Assembly: GCA_016297645.1 (NCBI GenBank)
Contig: JAEDGF010000034.1
Coordinates: 1 to 19,573 of the forward strand
Direction of reading: 5' to 3'
Length of the DNA: 19,573 bases
From: Clostridiaceae bacterium
GTDB lineage: Bacteria > Bacillota > Clostridia > Oscillospirales > Acutalibacteraceae
Below, piece after piece: positions 7,608 through 14,043 of the stretch. Numbering within the stretch: position 1 is the first letter of the stretch; the number at the start of each line of letters is the position of its first letter. The notes beneath the pieces are model-generated. The model saw nothing but the letters and a program-made list of their open reading frames with translations, did no database searches and was not told the origin of the DNA. A program made the translations under genes and the position numbers.

Positions 7608-7628
7608 CCCGCCGGATAAACCGACGGG
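7608..7628 (-). terminator. Intrinsic terminator or attenuator after the 51-residue gene
   Basis: An 8-bp GC-rich stem (7608-7615 with 7621-7628, loop of 5) is followed on the minus strand by CAATTTTTA. It lies 12 nt after the stop of the small gene and 24 nt before the Cys-rich gene. Incomplete termination here could set the level of that downstream gene. Confidence 0.75.
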
Positions 7629-7640
7629 ACTCGTGTTTGC

Positions 7641-7796
7641 TTACGCCTCGGGAACAGCAGGATCGGTATTATCCTCATTTCCGCCGTTTTCGCCCTTGAG
7701 CATGTCCTCGATAGCCTCAATGATAACAAGCATAATGCCTATTTTACCGAAAGGTTTAAGAATTTTAAGGAACATTTTCAGGAACCAACTTACCAT
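7641..7796 (-). CDS. 51-residue amphipathic small membrane-type protein
   Basis: I do not recognise a family. The reading frame is open further upstream, but the ATG at 7796 is preceded by a strong GGAGGTG site at the right distance, so a 51-residue protein is the best model. It begins with a basic, aromatic stretch (VSWFLKMFLKILKPFGK, 2-18), continues as a hydrophobic helix (IGIMLVIIEAIEDML, 19-33), and ends in an acidic, probably disordered tail (GGNEDNTDPAVPEA). That charge pattern suggests a peptide lying on or crossing the membrane. It has its own promoter with a long leader, and its own terminator. Possible roles include a regulator of a membrane complex or a toxin-like peptide; none can be assigned. 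Confidence 0.65.
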   Translation of the reverse strand: MVSWFLKMFLKILKPFGKIGIMLVIIEAIEDMLKGENGGNEDNTDPAVPEA

Positions 7797-7965
7797 TAAA
7801 AACACCTCCGTGTTGTTATTTACTTTTTTATCACAAATCCGAAACGGCACACACCGTCTTTTGTCAAAAGACAAACGGACATAATGATACATTATTTTCA
7901 CGCTTACGGTTCTTTGTAAGCTATGCTCACGGCAGAAAAACCTGCGTTTCGCATATTTGAAAACC
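7797..7965 (-). promoter_or_regulatory. Structured 5' leader of the 51-residue gene
   Basis: The region from the predicted start near 7965 to the ATG holds no gene but a series of inverted repeats: 7932-7935/7942-7945 (GCAG/CTGC), 7902-7907/7916-7921 (GCTTAC/GTAAGC), 7881-7886/7890-7895 (ATAATG/CATTAT), the 17-bp palindrome 7856-7872, and 7844-7847/7854-7857 (ACGG/CCGT). It matches no riboswitch I know. Some of these repeats may be DNA operators rather than RNA hairpins. Confidence 0.45.
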
Positions 7966-7971
7966 AAGGTT

Positions 7972-8000
7972 ATTGTAGCACGATTTATTCCCAAAATCAA
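7972..8000 (-). promoter_or_regulatory. Promoter of the 51-residue gene
   Basis: On the minus strand TTGATT (7995-8000) and TACAAT (7972-7977, 5 of 6) are separated by 17 nt. The start would be near 7965, about 168 nt upstream of the ATG. Confidence 0.65.
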
Positions 8001-8105
8001 GGGATTTTGCAATATTTATTTTACTGTAAAAGGTTATTATACATTTATTGTAACGCATGTCTGATTTTTCTTACTTTTCGAAATTTTCCATCCTGCATTA
8101 TCTCT

Positions 8106-8131
8106 GTTTTGCGGTTCACGGACTGCAAAAC
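8106..8131. repeat. 10-bp stem-loop in the 8001-8234 intergenic stretch
   Basis: GTTTTGCGGT (8106-8115) pairs with ACTGCAAAAC (8122-8131) with one G-U pair and a 6-nt loop. No T tract follows on either strand. The rest of 8001-8234 holds only a weaker inverted repeat (GAATTTT/AAAATTC near 8188-8207) and no supportable gene. Confidence 0.5.
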
Positions 8132-8234
8132 AAAGCAAGAAACGGTTTCGGAGAAGTAAAACGCACGATGCTATTACCTCGTGTAGGAATTTTTCATCGA
8201 AAATTCGGAATTTTACAAAAATCAAATATTACGC

Positions 8235-8263
8235 TTGACAATAGTTTTCGCGTGTGCTAAAAT
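8235..8263 (+). promoter_or_regulatory. Promoter of the tandem tRNA-Ser genes
   Basis: TTGACA (8235-8240) and TAAAAT (8258-8263, 5 of 6) are 17 nt apart. Transcription would start near 8270, a few nt before the first tRNA. Confidence 0.85.
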
Positions 8264-8275
8264 AACAGAGCCTAA

Positions 8276-8366
<91 letters not shown>

Positions 8367-8396
8367 TTTTTTAATACAATAACATTGTTACCATAC

Positions 8397-8487
8397 GGAG
8401 AAGTACTCAAGTTGGTGACGAGGCGCCCCTGCTAAGGGCGTAGGTCGGGAAACCGGCGCAGGAGTTCGAGTCTCCTCTTCTCCGCCA
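8397..8487 (+). tRNA. tRNA-Ser (GCU)
   Basis: A class II tRNA with acceptor GGAGAAG/CTTCTCC, discriminator G and encoded CCA (8485-8487). The anticodon loop CTGCTAA on stem CGCCC/GGGCG gives GCU, and the variable arm is long. It reads AGC/AGU. It follows the first tRNA-Ser after 30 nt without a promoter, so the two are probably cut from one transcript. Confidence 0.97.
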
Positions 8488-8492
8488 TAAGT

Positions 8493-8528
8493 CCACCGTA
8501 ATTTTAATAGAATTACGGTGGGCTTTTT
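8493..8528 (+). terminator. Terminator of the tRNA-Ser transcript
   Basis: An 11-bp perfect stem (8493-8503 with 8511-8521, loop of 7) is followed by GCTTTTT. It lies 6 nt after the encoded CCA of the second tRNA. Confidence 0.9.
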
Positions 8529-8597
8529 CTATGCCCGAAAACCGCTTGAAAGGCAGGCTCACATAAGGACGCTTTCAAAAAGTGACCGATTGAGAGC

Positions 8598-8644
8598 AGC
8601 ACAACGCCACAGAGATTTAAATCTCTGTGGCGTTGTGCTTTTTT
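8598..8644 (+). terminator. 42-bp perfect palindrome with T tract
   Basis: Arms 8598-8618 and 8619-8639 are exact reverse complements with no spacer, so about 19 bp can pair around a 4-nt turn. Six T (8639-8644) follow on the plus strand. It would be a very strong terminator, yet no gene lies between it and the tRNA terminator (8529-8597 shows only a TTGAAAG/CTTTCAA repeat). From 8645 to 8789 I see no gene or signal. Confidence 0.75.
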
Positions 8645-8776
8645 ATAGCTAACAGGAAAATGATTAGAAAAAATTTTGATCTTTGATTAAGGTTGCGGGC
8701 GTAACAGTTACTGCAAAGTGATTTATTCTACAATTGCGGCGTCCGTCAGTCTGGAATAGTGAGCAGTGTATTTCCG

Positions 8777-8809
8777 TAAAAACAGCAAAGCCGCCCGGTT
8801 TCGGACGGC
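8777..8809 (-). terminator. Terminator of the ktr-kdpDE module
   Basis: On the minus strand GCCGTCCG (8809-8802) pairs with CGGGCGGC (8797-8790) over 8 bp with one G-U pair and a 4-nt loop, then TTTGCTGTTTTT follows. It lies about 95 nt after the kdpE stop. Confidence 0.75.
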
Positions 8810-8902
8810 AAATTGGCACAGGCTGTGTTTTATACTTCCCAACACAACACCGAAAAGATTTTCTATTGCATATCGGTTCAAATCCTTGTTTCCTCGCTTT
8901 TC

Positions 8903-9604
8903 TCAGTCTACCCGCAGCATACGGTAACCGATGCCGATATGCGTCTGAATGTATTGCGGACTGTCCTTTTGCGGCTCCAGCTTTTTGCGCAGTGTCGCCA
9001 TAAATACTCTCAGAGAAGCTATATCGTTTTCCCAGCTGCTGCCCCAAATCTGCTGCGTGATATAGGTGTGCGTCAGCACCTTGCCGACATTATGAGAGAG
9101 CAGACACAAAAGCTTGTATTCAATCGGGGTCAGGTGCAATTCCTCACCGTTTAAATAAGCGCATCCGGCGGCATAATCAATTTTAAGCTTGCCGTTTTGG
9201 AAAACGGGTGAGTCGGCGTCGCTGTTTGCCTGCAAAAGGAGCAGCCGTCTTTGCGTGACACGAAGCCGTGCCAAAAGCTCCTCTACGGAAAAGGGCTTTG
9301 TCAGATAGTCGTCAGCCCCGGCATCCAGCGCCGTGATTTTGTCTTTATCCTCGCTGCGCGCACTGATCACAATAATGGGCATATTTGACCATGAGCGGAT
9401 GCTTTCGATTACCTGCGTTCCGTCGATATCCGGCAGACCCAAATCCAGCAGAACGATATCCGGATTATGGGAGGTTGCCTCCATAATGGCACCGTGTCCG
9501 TTCTCCGCGGTCAGGTAGCGGTAATCGTGTGCCTTTAATGTTGTTACGATCAGATTGCGGACGGGGCGGTCGTCCTCCACAACGAGAACAAGGGGTTTAT
9601 TCAT
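8903..9604 (-). CDS. kdpE: Response regulator KdpE-like (OmpR family)
   Basis: A 233-residue DNA-binding response regulator. The receiver domain (about 1-120) has the acidic pair in VVEDD (10-12), phospho-acceptor Asp54 in LLDLGLPD and Lys103 in LTKPFS. The OmpR/PhoB winged helix (about 130-230) has LTPIEYKLLCLL and a C-terminal IGIGYRM. The sequence is closest to KdpE, which activates potassium uptake genes when its kinase phosphorylates it. Its start overlaps the kinase stop by 8 bp, so translation is coupled. No kdpFABC genes are in the window, and the only potassium transporter present is KtrAB in the same module. A pair of direct repeats upstream of ktrB is a candidate binding site. Confidence 0.93.
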   Translation of the reverse strand: MNKPLVLVVEDDRPVRNLIVTTLKAHDYRYLTAENGHGAIMEATSHNPDIVLLDLGLPDIDGTQVIESIRSWSNMPIIVISARSEDKDKITALDAGADDYLTKPFSVEELLARLRVTQRRLLLLQANSDADSPVFQNGKLKIDYAAGCAYLNGEELHLTPIEYKLLCLLSHNVGKVLTHTYITQQIWGSSWENDIASLRVFMATLRKKLEPQKDSPQYIQTHIGIGYRMLRVD

Positions 9605-11573
9605 TCAGAGTCACCTCGCTGAGCGGTAAAGTAAAGGTAAATACACAGCCGTGCGGTACATTGTCGGCAAGCGTCAGCGTTCCGCCGTGCAGCTCTACGA
9701 TAGATTTACACAGGGTAAGCCCGATCCCGAAGCTTCTGCGGCTGTCTGCGACGGTATTTTTCCCGGTGTAAAACATTTCAAAAATATGCGGTTTCATATC
9801 GTCTGCAATTCCGTTTCCGTCATCGGCGACACGGATCACGGCATTCCCGCCCTGTTTTTCGGCACTTACGCAGATCTCGGAGCCTTGTTCGGCATATTTC
9901 AAAGCATTATCAATAAGGTTGACAATGACCTGCACGATAAGCTGTGCGTCCATACGGGCAAGGATCAAATCGTCGCACCTTACCGTCACCTTGTGTCCGA
10001 CGGATTTTTTCTTCAAATGCGAAACGGCTTCGTTGACCACTTCGTCTACAAGCTGGTCGGTAAGCTCCAGCTTCAGGCGTCCGTCATTCAGCCGTGTAAC
10101 ATACAGCAGATTTTCCACCACGCCGATCAGCCATTCGGAATCATCATAGATATCTTTATAGATCTGCTGCTTGGTTGCTTCATCCAGGCATCCCCCGTTA
10201 TGCAAAAGCGTGTCCGCATTACCCGAAACGGAGCAAAGCGGCGTGCGCAGATCGTGTGAGATCGACCGCAAAAGGTCGGCGCGCAGCTGCTCGCTTTTTG
10301 CAAGATCTGCCGCCCGTTCCTTTTCGGCGGCGTTGTGAGCATTATCCATTGCCAGCGCACATTCGTTCACAACCGAAAGTACGATGCTGCTCTCAAATGA
10401 ATCGGGCTTTTCGGGTTTCATCGGTATCCCGATTACACCGTAGACTCTGCCGCCTGCACGGATCGCAAGATAAAAACATTCGGATTTTCCAAACTGTGCT
10501 GTCGCTGCTCCTGCACGGCGACCGTTTTGAAGCACCCATTCTGCGGTCTGCCGCTCTGCATCGCTTAGCAGCTTTTCAGCGTGTGTATCCTTTTTTTCGG
10601 CATACAGCCGCCCGGACAACATTCCGTTTTCGCCTTTCGTATAAGCAACAATACTGCGGTCAAGCAGCCGCGAGAGCTGCATACAGGTCACGCTTAAAAC
10701 ATCATCGTTGCTTTTTGCTTTTTGCAGCAGACGGTCAGTGTCAAACAGCACCTGCACACGGAACGCGGAGCGAGCCGAGAGCCTTGCATGATCTTTCAGC
10801 TTCGTGGCAAGCGTGCCGGTGAGAACGGAAGACGCCAGCATGACTGCAAAGGTAACGGGATAGCCTACGGCATAGGTCTGAAAGGACAACCTGGGTTCGG
10901 TAAGGAAAAATCCGAACAATACAACACTTAGAAGTGAGCCTGCCATACTGCAAAGGTATCCTTTGGTCAAAACGGAGATCATCAGCACACCGAGGATGTA
11001 TACCGTAACGATATTGGTATCGGGAAAGTCGAGATGATCGAACAGAAACCCGATCGCCGTGCATACGGCAAGCGTCAGGACGGTTATGGCAATATCCCGC
11101 AGCGAAGGTATCTCTGCACCAAAGAACAGACGGCGTCTGTGCGGCTTTGTGTAGTTCAGTGCGTCGGGAATAATATGAATGTCAACATCGGGGGCGGAGA
11201 AAATCAGCTTTTCGGTGAGAGTCGGTCTTCCGAACAGCCCTCTGCGCCTGGCACTGCTTTGCCCGATCACGATTTTTGTGACATCGGAAAGCCGAACATA
11301 TTCCGAAATCTGCAGCGGCACATCCTCACCGTGCGTCATAACGATCTCGGCGCCAAGTTTTTGCGCTAGCTGAATGTTTTCTTCAAGTCGCAATCGATTA
11401 TTTTCGGTTACAACTGTATCCGTCTGCACATAGATGGCGGTAAATTTTGCATGAAGGACCTTAGCCATCTTTGCGGCGGTGTGTATGATCCTTGCATTGG
11501 ACGGCGAAGAGGATAGGCAGACAAGGATATGCTCGTCTGTACCGAATTTTGACTGTTCGGTTTGTACTTTCAT
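9597..11573 (-). CDS. kdpD: KdpD-like sensor kinase lacking the N-terminal KdpD domain; c-di-AMP motif
   Basis: A membrane histidine kinase. Numbering is from the GTG at 11582 (661 residues). The ATG at 11573 (658 residues) has GGCGGTG 6 nt upstream and is preferred. Domains: Usp 16-140; DUF4118 membrane region of about four helices 160-265; GAF-like 280-420; HisKA with His443 in ISHDLRTPL; HATPase with NLIDNALKY 555-563, DDGNGI 587-592 and GIGLTL 619-624. Classical KdpD is about 890 residues and starts with an ATP-binding KdpD domain carrying a Walker A motif; that domain is absent here. The Usp domain holds Ser24-x-Ser26, then exactly 20 residues, then FTAIY (47-51). This is the SxS-X20-FTAxY c-di-AMP signature reported for S. 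aureus KdpD. It overlaps kdpE and has its own candidate promoter at 11606-11611. Confidence 0.9.
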   Translation of the reverse strand: MKVQTEQSKFGTDEHILVCLSSSPSNARIIHTAAKMAKVLHAKFTAIYVQTDTVVTENNRLRLEENIQLAQKLGAEIVMTHGEDVPLQISEYVRLSDVTKIVIGQSSARRRGLFGRPTLTEKLIFSAPDVDIHIIPDALNYTKPHRRRLFFGAEIPSLRDIAITVLTLAVCTAIGFLFDHLDFPDTNIVTVYILGVLMISVLTKGYLCSMAGSLLSVVLFGFFLTEPRLSFQTYAVGYPVTFAVMLASSVLTGTLATKLKDHARLSARSAFRVQVLFDTDRLLQKAKSNDDVLSVTCMQLSRLLDRSIVAYTKGENGMLSGRLYAEKKDTHAEKLLSDAERQTAEWVLQNGRRAGAATAQFGKSECFYLAIRAGGRVYGVIGIPMKPEKPDSFESSIVLSVVNECALAMDNAHNAAEKERAADLAKSEQLRADLLRSISHDLRTPLCSVSGNADTLLHNGGCLDEATKQQIYKDIYDDSEWLIGVVENLLYVTRLNDGRLKLELTDQLVDEVVNEAVSHLKKKSVGHKVTVRCDDLILARMDAQLIVQVIVNLIDNALKYAEQGSEICVSAEKQGGNAVIRVADDGNGIADDMKPHIFEMFYTGKNTVADSRRSFGIGLTLCKSIVELHGGTLTLADNVPHGCVFTFTLPLSEVTLNE

Positions 11574-11598
11574 CGGTTTCACCGCCCATTTTATTTTA

Positions 11599-11624
11599 TT
11601 TTACTATTATACAGTAAAACTGTA
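11599..11624 (-). promoter_or_regulatory. Candidate kdpD promoter with two overlapping inverted repeats
   Basis: On the minus strand a perfect TATAAT (11606-11611) lies about 33 nt upstream of the ATG, with no good -35 at 17 nt. Two inverted repeats overlap it: TTTTACT/AGTAAAA (11599-11605 with 11613-11619) flanking the -10, and TACAGT/ACTGTA (11610-11615 with 11619-11624). A weak -35 plus symmetrical sites suggests a regulated promoter for kdpDE separate from ktrBA. Confidence 0.5.
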
Positions 11625-11641
11625 AAAAAATCTACCGCAAC

Positions 11642-11896
11642 CTAAAAATCATTCTTCTGCCCATCGGAAAGAATAATATCGACATTTCCGTGCGTTTCAC
11701 GAAAACGGCGGATCTCACTTAAAATCTCGCTGTCGGACAGTCCATGCGGCAGCAGGACTTCGGAAGGCTCGCAGGATTCGTTTTCCTTTAACAGTGCCTT
11801 TCTGTTTCCTTCAAGAAATCGATCCAGCCTGCACATGACGTAAAATCCAAAAGCAAATATGCCAAGCAGACTGACGATCAGTAATAGCTTAGCCAA
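11642..11896 (-). CDS. Small single-TM protein between ktrA and kdpD
   Basis: An 84-residue protein with no family I recognise. It has one N-terminal membrane helix (LLLIVSLLGIFAFGFYVMC, about 4-22), then a charged cytoplasmic part (residues 23-50) and a compact C-terminal segment (GLSDSEILSEIRRFRETHGNVDIILSDG, about 52-79) that could form a helix-strand unit. The start codon is TTG at 11896, supported by GAGGTG 7 nt upstream. It lies 15 nt after ktrA in the same direction. From position it may be an accessory subunit or regulator of KtrB or of the kinase; that is inference. Confidence 0.75.
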   Translation of the reverse strand: MAKLLLIVSLLGIFAFGFYVMCRLDRFLEGNRKALLKENESCEPSEVLLPHGLSDSEILSEIRRFRETHGNVDIILSDGQKNDF

Positions 11897-11911
11897 TTCC
11901 GTTCACCTCTG

Positions 11912-12559
11912 TTAAATGTGAAAACACTTTTGCAGTTCTTTGTAAGCACCGAGAACCAAAAGAGTGCTATTGTCCGTAAGAACGGTTTCCGGTGAAACTA
12001 CCATATTGATTTTTCCGTTCTCCTTGGTCGCCATGATATTGATGCTGTATTTTCTGCGGATATCCAGTTCTCCGACGGTTTTTCCGATCCATCCCTTCGG
12101 CACCTCTACCTCAAAAATGGCATAAGCCCCATCGACCTCGATGTAATCCCGTATGTGATCGGCGGTATAGCGAATAGCAGCCCAATTTGCTACTTGCTTT
12201 TCAGGGTAAATTACTTCGTCCGCTCCGTTACGCAGAAGAAATTTCTCCTGAACATCACGCTCGGCGCGTGACACAACTAATTTTGCGCCGAGTTCTTTCA
12301 GCAAAGAAGTGGTTTCCAGCGAATTTTGAAAATTTCCTCCTATGGTGACTATGCACACATCAAAGTTTCCGATTCCGAGCGACTTTAAAAACTCCGTGTT
12401 TGTGCTGTCGCCGATCTGCGCGTTGGTGACGATCGGCAGAATCTTATTGACTCTTTCTTCGTTGCTGTCTACCGCCATCACCTCGTGTCCGAGTTTATTC
12501 AGCTGTAAAGCAATATGCCTACCGAATCTGCCGAGACCTATTAACAATATGTTTTTCAT
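11912..12559 (-). CDS. ktrA: KtrA-type RCK regulatory subunit of potassium uptake
   Basis: A 215-residue cytosolic gating subunit. The RCK_N Rossmann domain (1-125) has GLGRFG at 8-13 and the adenosine-binding Asp31 in AVDSNEE. The RCK_C domain (about 135-215) is the part known to bind c-di-AMP in other KtrA proteins. The single-repeat length fits KtrA rather than the double-repeat TrkA of enterobacteria. It forms a ring on the cytosolic face of KtrB and controls potassium flux through nucleotide binding. It begins 15 nt after ktrB with an AAGGAG site. Confidence 0.92.
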   Translation of the reverse strand: MKNILLIGLGRFGRHIALQLNKLGHEVMAVDSNEERVNKILPIVTNAQIGDSTNTEFLKSLGIGNFDVCIVTIGGNFQNSLETTSLLKELGAKLVVSRAERDVQEKFLLRNGADEVIYPEKQVANWAAIRYTADHIRDYIEVDGAYAIFEVEVPKGWIGKTVGELDIRRKYSINIMATKENGKINMVVSPETVLTDNSTLLVLGAYKELQKCFHI

Positions 12560-12574
12560 AATATAGTAACTCCT

Positions 12575-13912
12575 TTATCCGACTGTGATTTTTTCGAGCG
12601 GCAGCTTTGCTCCGCTCTGATTTTTGTTGGAAATCGCCGCGTAAATTAGGGTAAGTCCGCCGACTCTGCCGAGATACATCAAGACGATCAAAATAAGCTG
12701 AGAAAGAACACCGAGCTGCGGTGTGATTCCAAGGGTAAGCCCGACCGTTCCGACAGCGGACGCCGTTTCGTAAAGGCAGGTGCTAAGCGGCAGGCCTTCT
12801 GCCGTGCTGATGACAATGCCGCCGACAAAAAACAGCAGGAAATACATTACGGCAACGGCTGCGGCGTTTTTCACTGTCGAACCGTCAATGCGCCTGCCGC
12901 AGACTTCGGCATCGTCCTTTTTGCGACAGACGGAGAATGCACTCAGAATCAGAACGGCAAGCGTGGTCGTTTTCATACCGCCTGCCGTGGAGCCGGGCGA
13001 TCCGCCGACAAGCATCAGCAGAATCATAATCGCCTTGGAAGAACCGGTCATAGCGGGAAGATCGGCGGTATTGAAACCGGCGGTTCTCGGTGTGACAGAC
13101 TGAAAAAGCGACGCAAGAATCCTTTCGCCAATCGGAAGCCCCGTAAAATCGCAAAAGAAAAAGAATACTGCGGGAACGATAATGAGAATCGCCGTTGTTA
13201 CCAATATAACTTTGCTCTGCATACGGTATTTTTTGAAATGCCACTTGTTTGTACAGATATCGTCCCATGTCAAAAATCCAATACCGCCCACAATAATTAA
13301 AAGCATAATTGCAATATTTATCGCCGGATTTTCTATGTATCCCGTAAGAGACGGGTATTTGTTTTCTGCGGTGCCGAGTATGTCAAATCCGGCGTTGCAA
13401 AAGGCGGAAACCGAATGAAACGCCGCCATCCAAATTCCCTTGATACCGTAGTTTCCGCAAAATGTCGGCAGCATGGCAATCATTCCGATAAGCTCGATCA
13501 AAAAAGTTCCCCGTACAATAAAGCGGGTCAGGCGGACGATCCCGCCGACCTTCGGGGCAGAGATGGCGTCCTGCATGGTGCTGCGCTGCATCAGCGATAT
13601 TTTTCTGCCGGACAGCATGGCAAAGGTTGCCGCAACTGTTACAACACCGAGCCCGCCTATCTGGATCAGCAGCAGTATTATCGCCTGCCCGAAAGCGGAC
13701 CAATAACTGCCCGTATCCTGCACAACCAGCCCCGTAACGCAAACGGCCGAGGTCGATGTGAACAGCGCCTCGTGAAACGGCGTAACAACTCCGGCAGTCG
13801 ATGAAAACGGCAGCATCAATATCAGTGCTCCAAGCACTATGACGCCGGCAAAACCCAAAACGATCAGTTTAAAGGATGACAGTCGCTTTTTTCTATGTGT
13901 AATTTCAGGCAT
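12575..13912 (-). CDS. ktrB: KtrB/TrkH-type potassium transporter
   Basis: A 445-residue integral membrane protein of the Trk/Ktr/HKT superfamily with four membrane-pore-membrane repeats. The four selectivity-filter segments are visible: CVTG 58-61, CNAG 172-175, TAG 277-279 in TPRTAGFN, and GTVG 388-391. The intramembrane gating loop GGSPGSTAGGMK is at 303-314. The length fits KtrB. It moves potassium, usually driven by or coupled to sodium, together with KtrA. It is the first gene of the module; AGGAG lies about 8 nt upstream of the ATG. The leader is short and shows no c-di-AMP riboswitch. Confidence 0.94.
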   Translation of the reverse strand: MPEITHRKKRLSSFKLIVLGFAGVIVLGALILMLPFSSTAGVVTPFHEALFTSTSAVCVTGLVVQDTGSYWSAFGQAIILLLIQIGGLGVVTVAATFAMLSGRKISLMQRSTMQDAISAPKVGGIVRLTRFIVRGTFLIELIGMIAMLPTFCGNYGIKGIWMAAFHSVSAFCNAGFDILGTAENKYPSLTGYIENPAINIAIMLLIIVGGIGFLTWDDICTNKWHFKKYRMQSKVILVTTAILIIVPAVFFFFCDFTGLPIGERILASLFQSVTPRTAGFNTADLPAMTGSSKAIMILLMLVGGSPGSTAGGMKTTTLAVLILSAFSVCRKKDDAEVCGRRIDGSTVKNAAAVAVMYFLLFFVGGIVISTAEGLPLSTCLYETASAVGTVGLTLGITPQLGVLSQLILIVLMYLGRVGGLTLIYAAISNKNQSGAKLPLEKITVG

Positions 13913-13976
13913 ATATAGTTCTCCTGTTTTTATTTGTTTGCAAAGAGTGTATTATGAAATATAAAAAAACGGTGTA

Positions 13977-14010
13977 ATAATCCGGTGTGCCGTATTAAGA
14001 TTGCATTAAG
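13977..14010 (-). promoter_or_regulatory. Candidate response-regulator-activated promoter of ktrB
   Basis: On the minus strand the hexamer CTTAAT occurs twice with 11-bp spacing (14005-14010 and 13994-13999). A -10-like GATTAT (13977-13982) follows after 11 nt. Direct repeats one helical turn apart, placed over the -35 region, are the usual site of OmpR-type activators. That it is the KdpE site is inference. Confidence 0.45.
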
Positions 14011-14043
14011 ACGCTCATTCTTTGAAAAAACAGTGCAGAGTAG

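Noticed and set aside
7797..8012. N-terminal extension of the 51-residue protein to 123 residues
   Set aside because: The extension runs through the palindromic leader and the promoter region. The strong GGAGGTG site fits only the ATG at 7796.
8664..9047. 127-codon minus-strand frame at the kdpE 3' end
   Set aside because: It overlaps kdpE in another frame and runs through the kdpE terminator hairpin. I could not match its non-overlapping half to anything.
13913..13993. Possible c-di-AMP (ydaO-type) riboswitch before ktrB
   Set aside because: The leader after the candidate start is under 70 nt and lacks the conserved ydaO helices.
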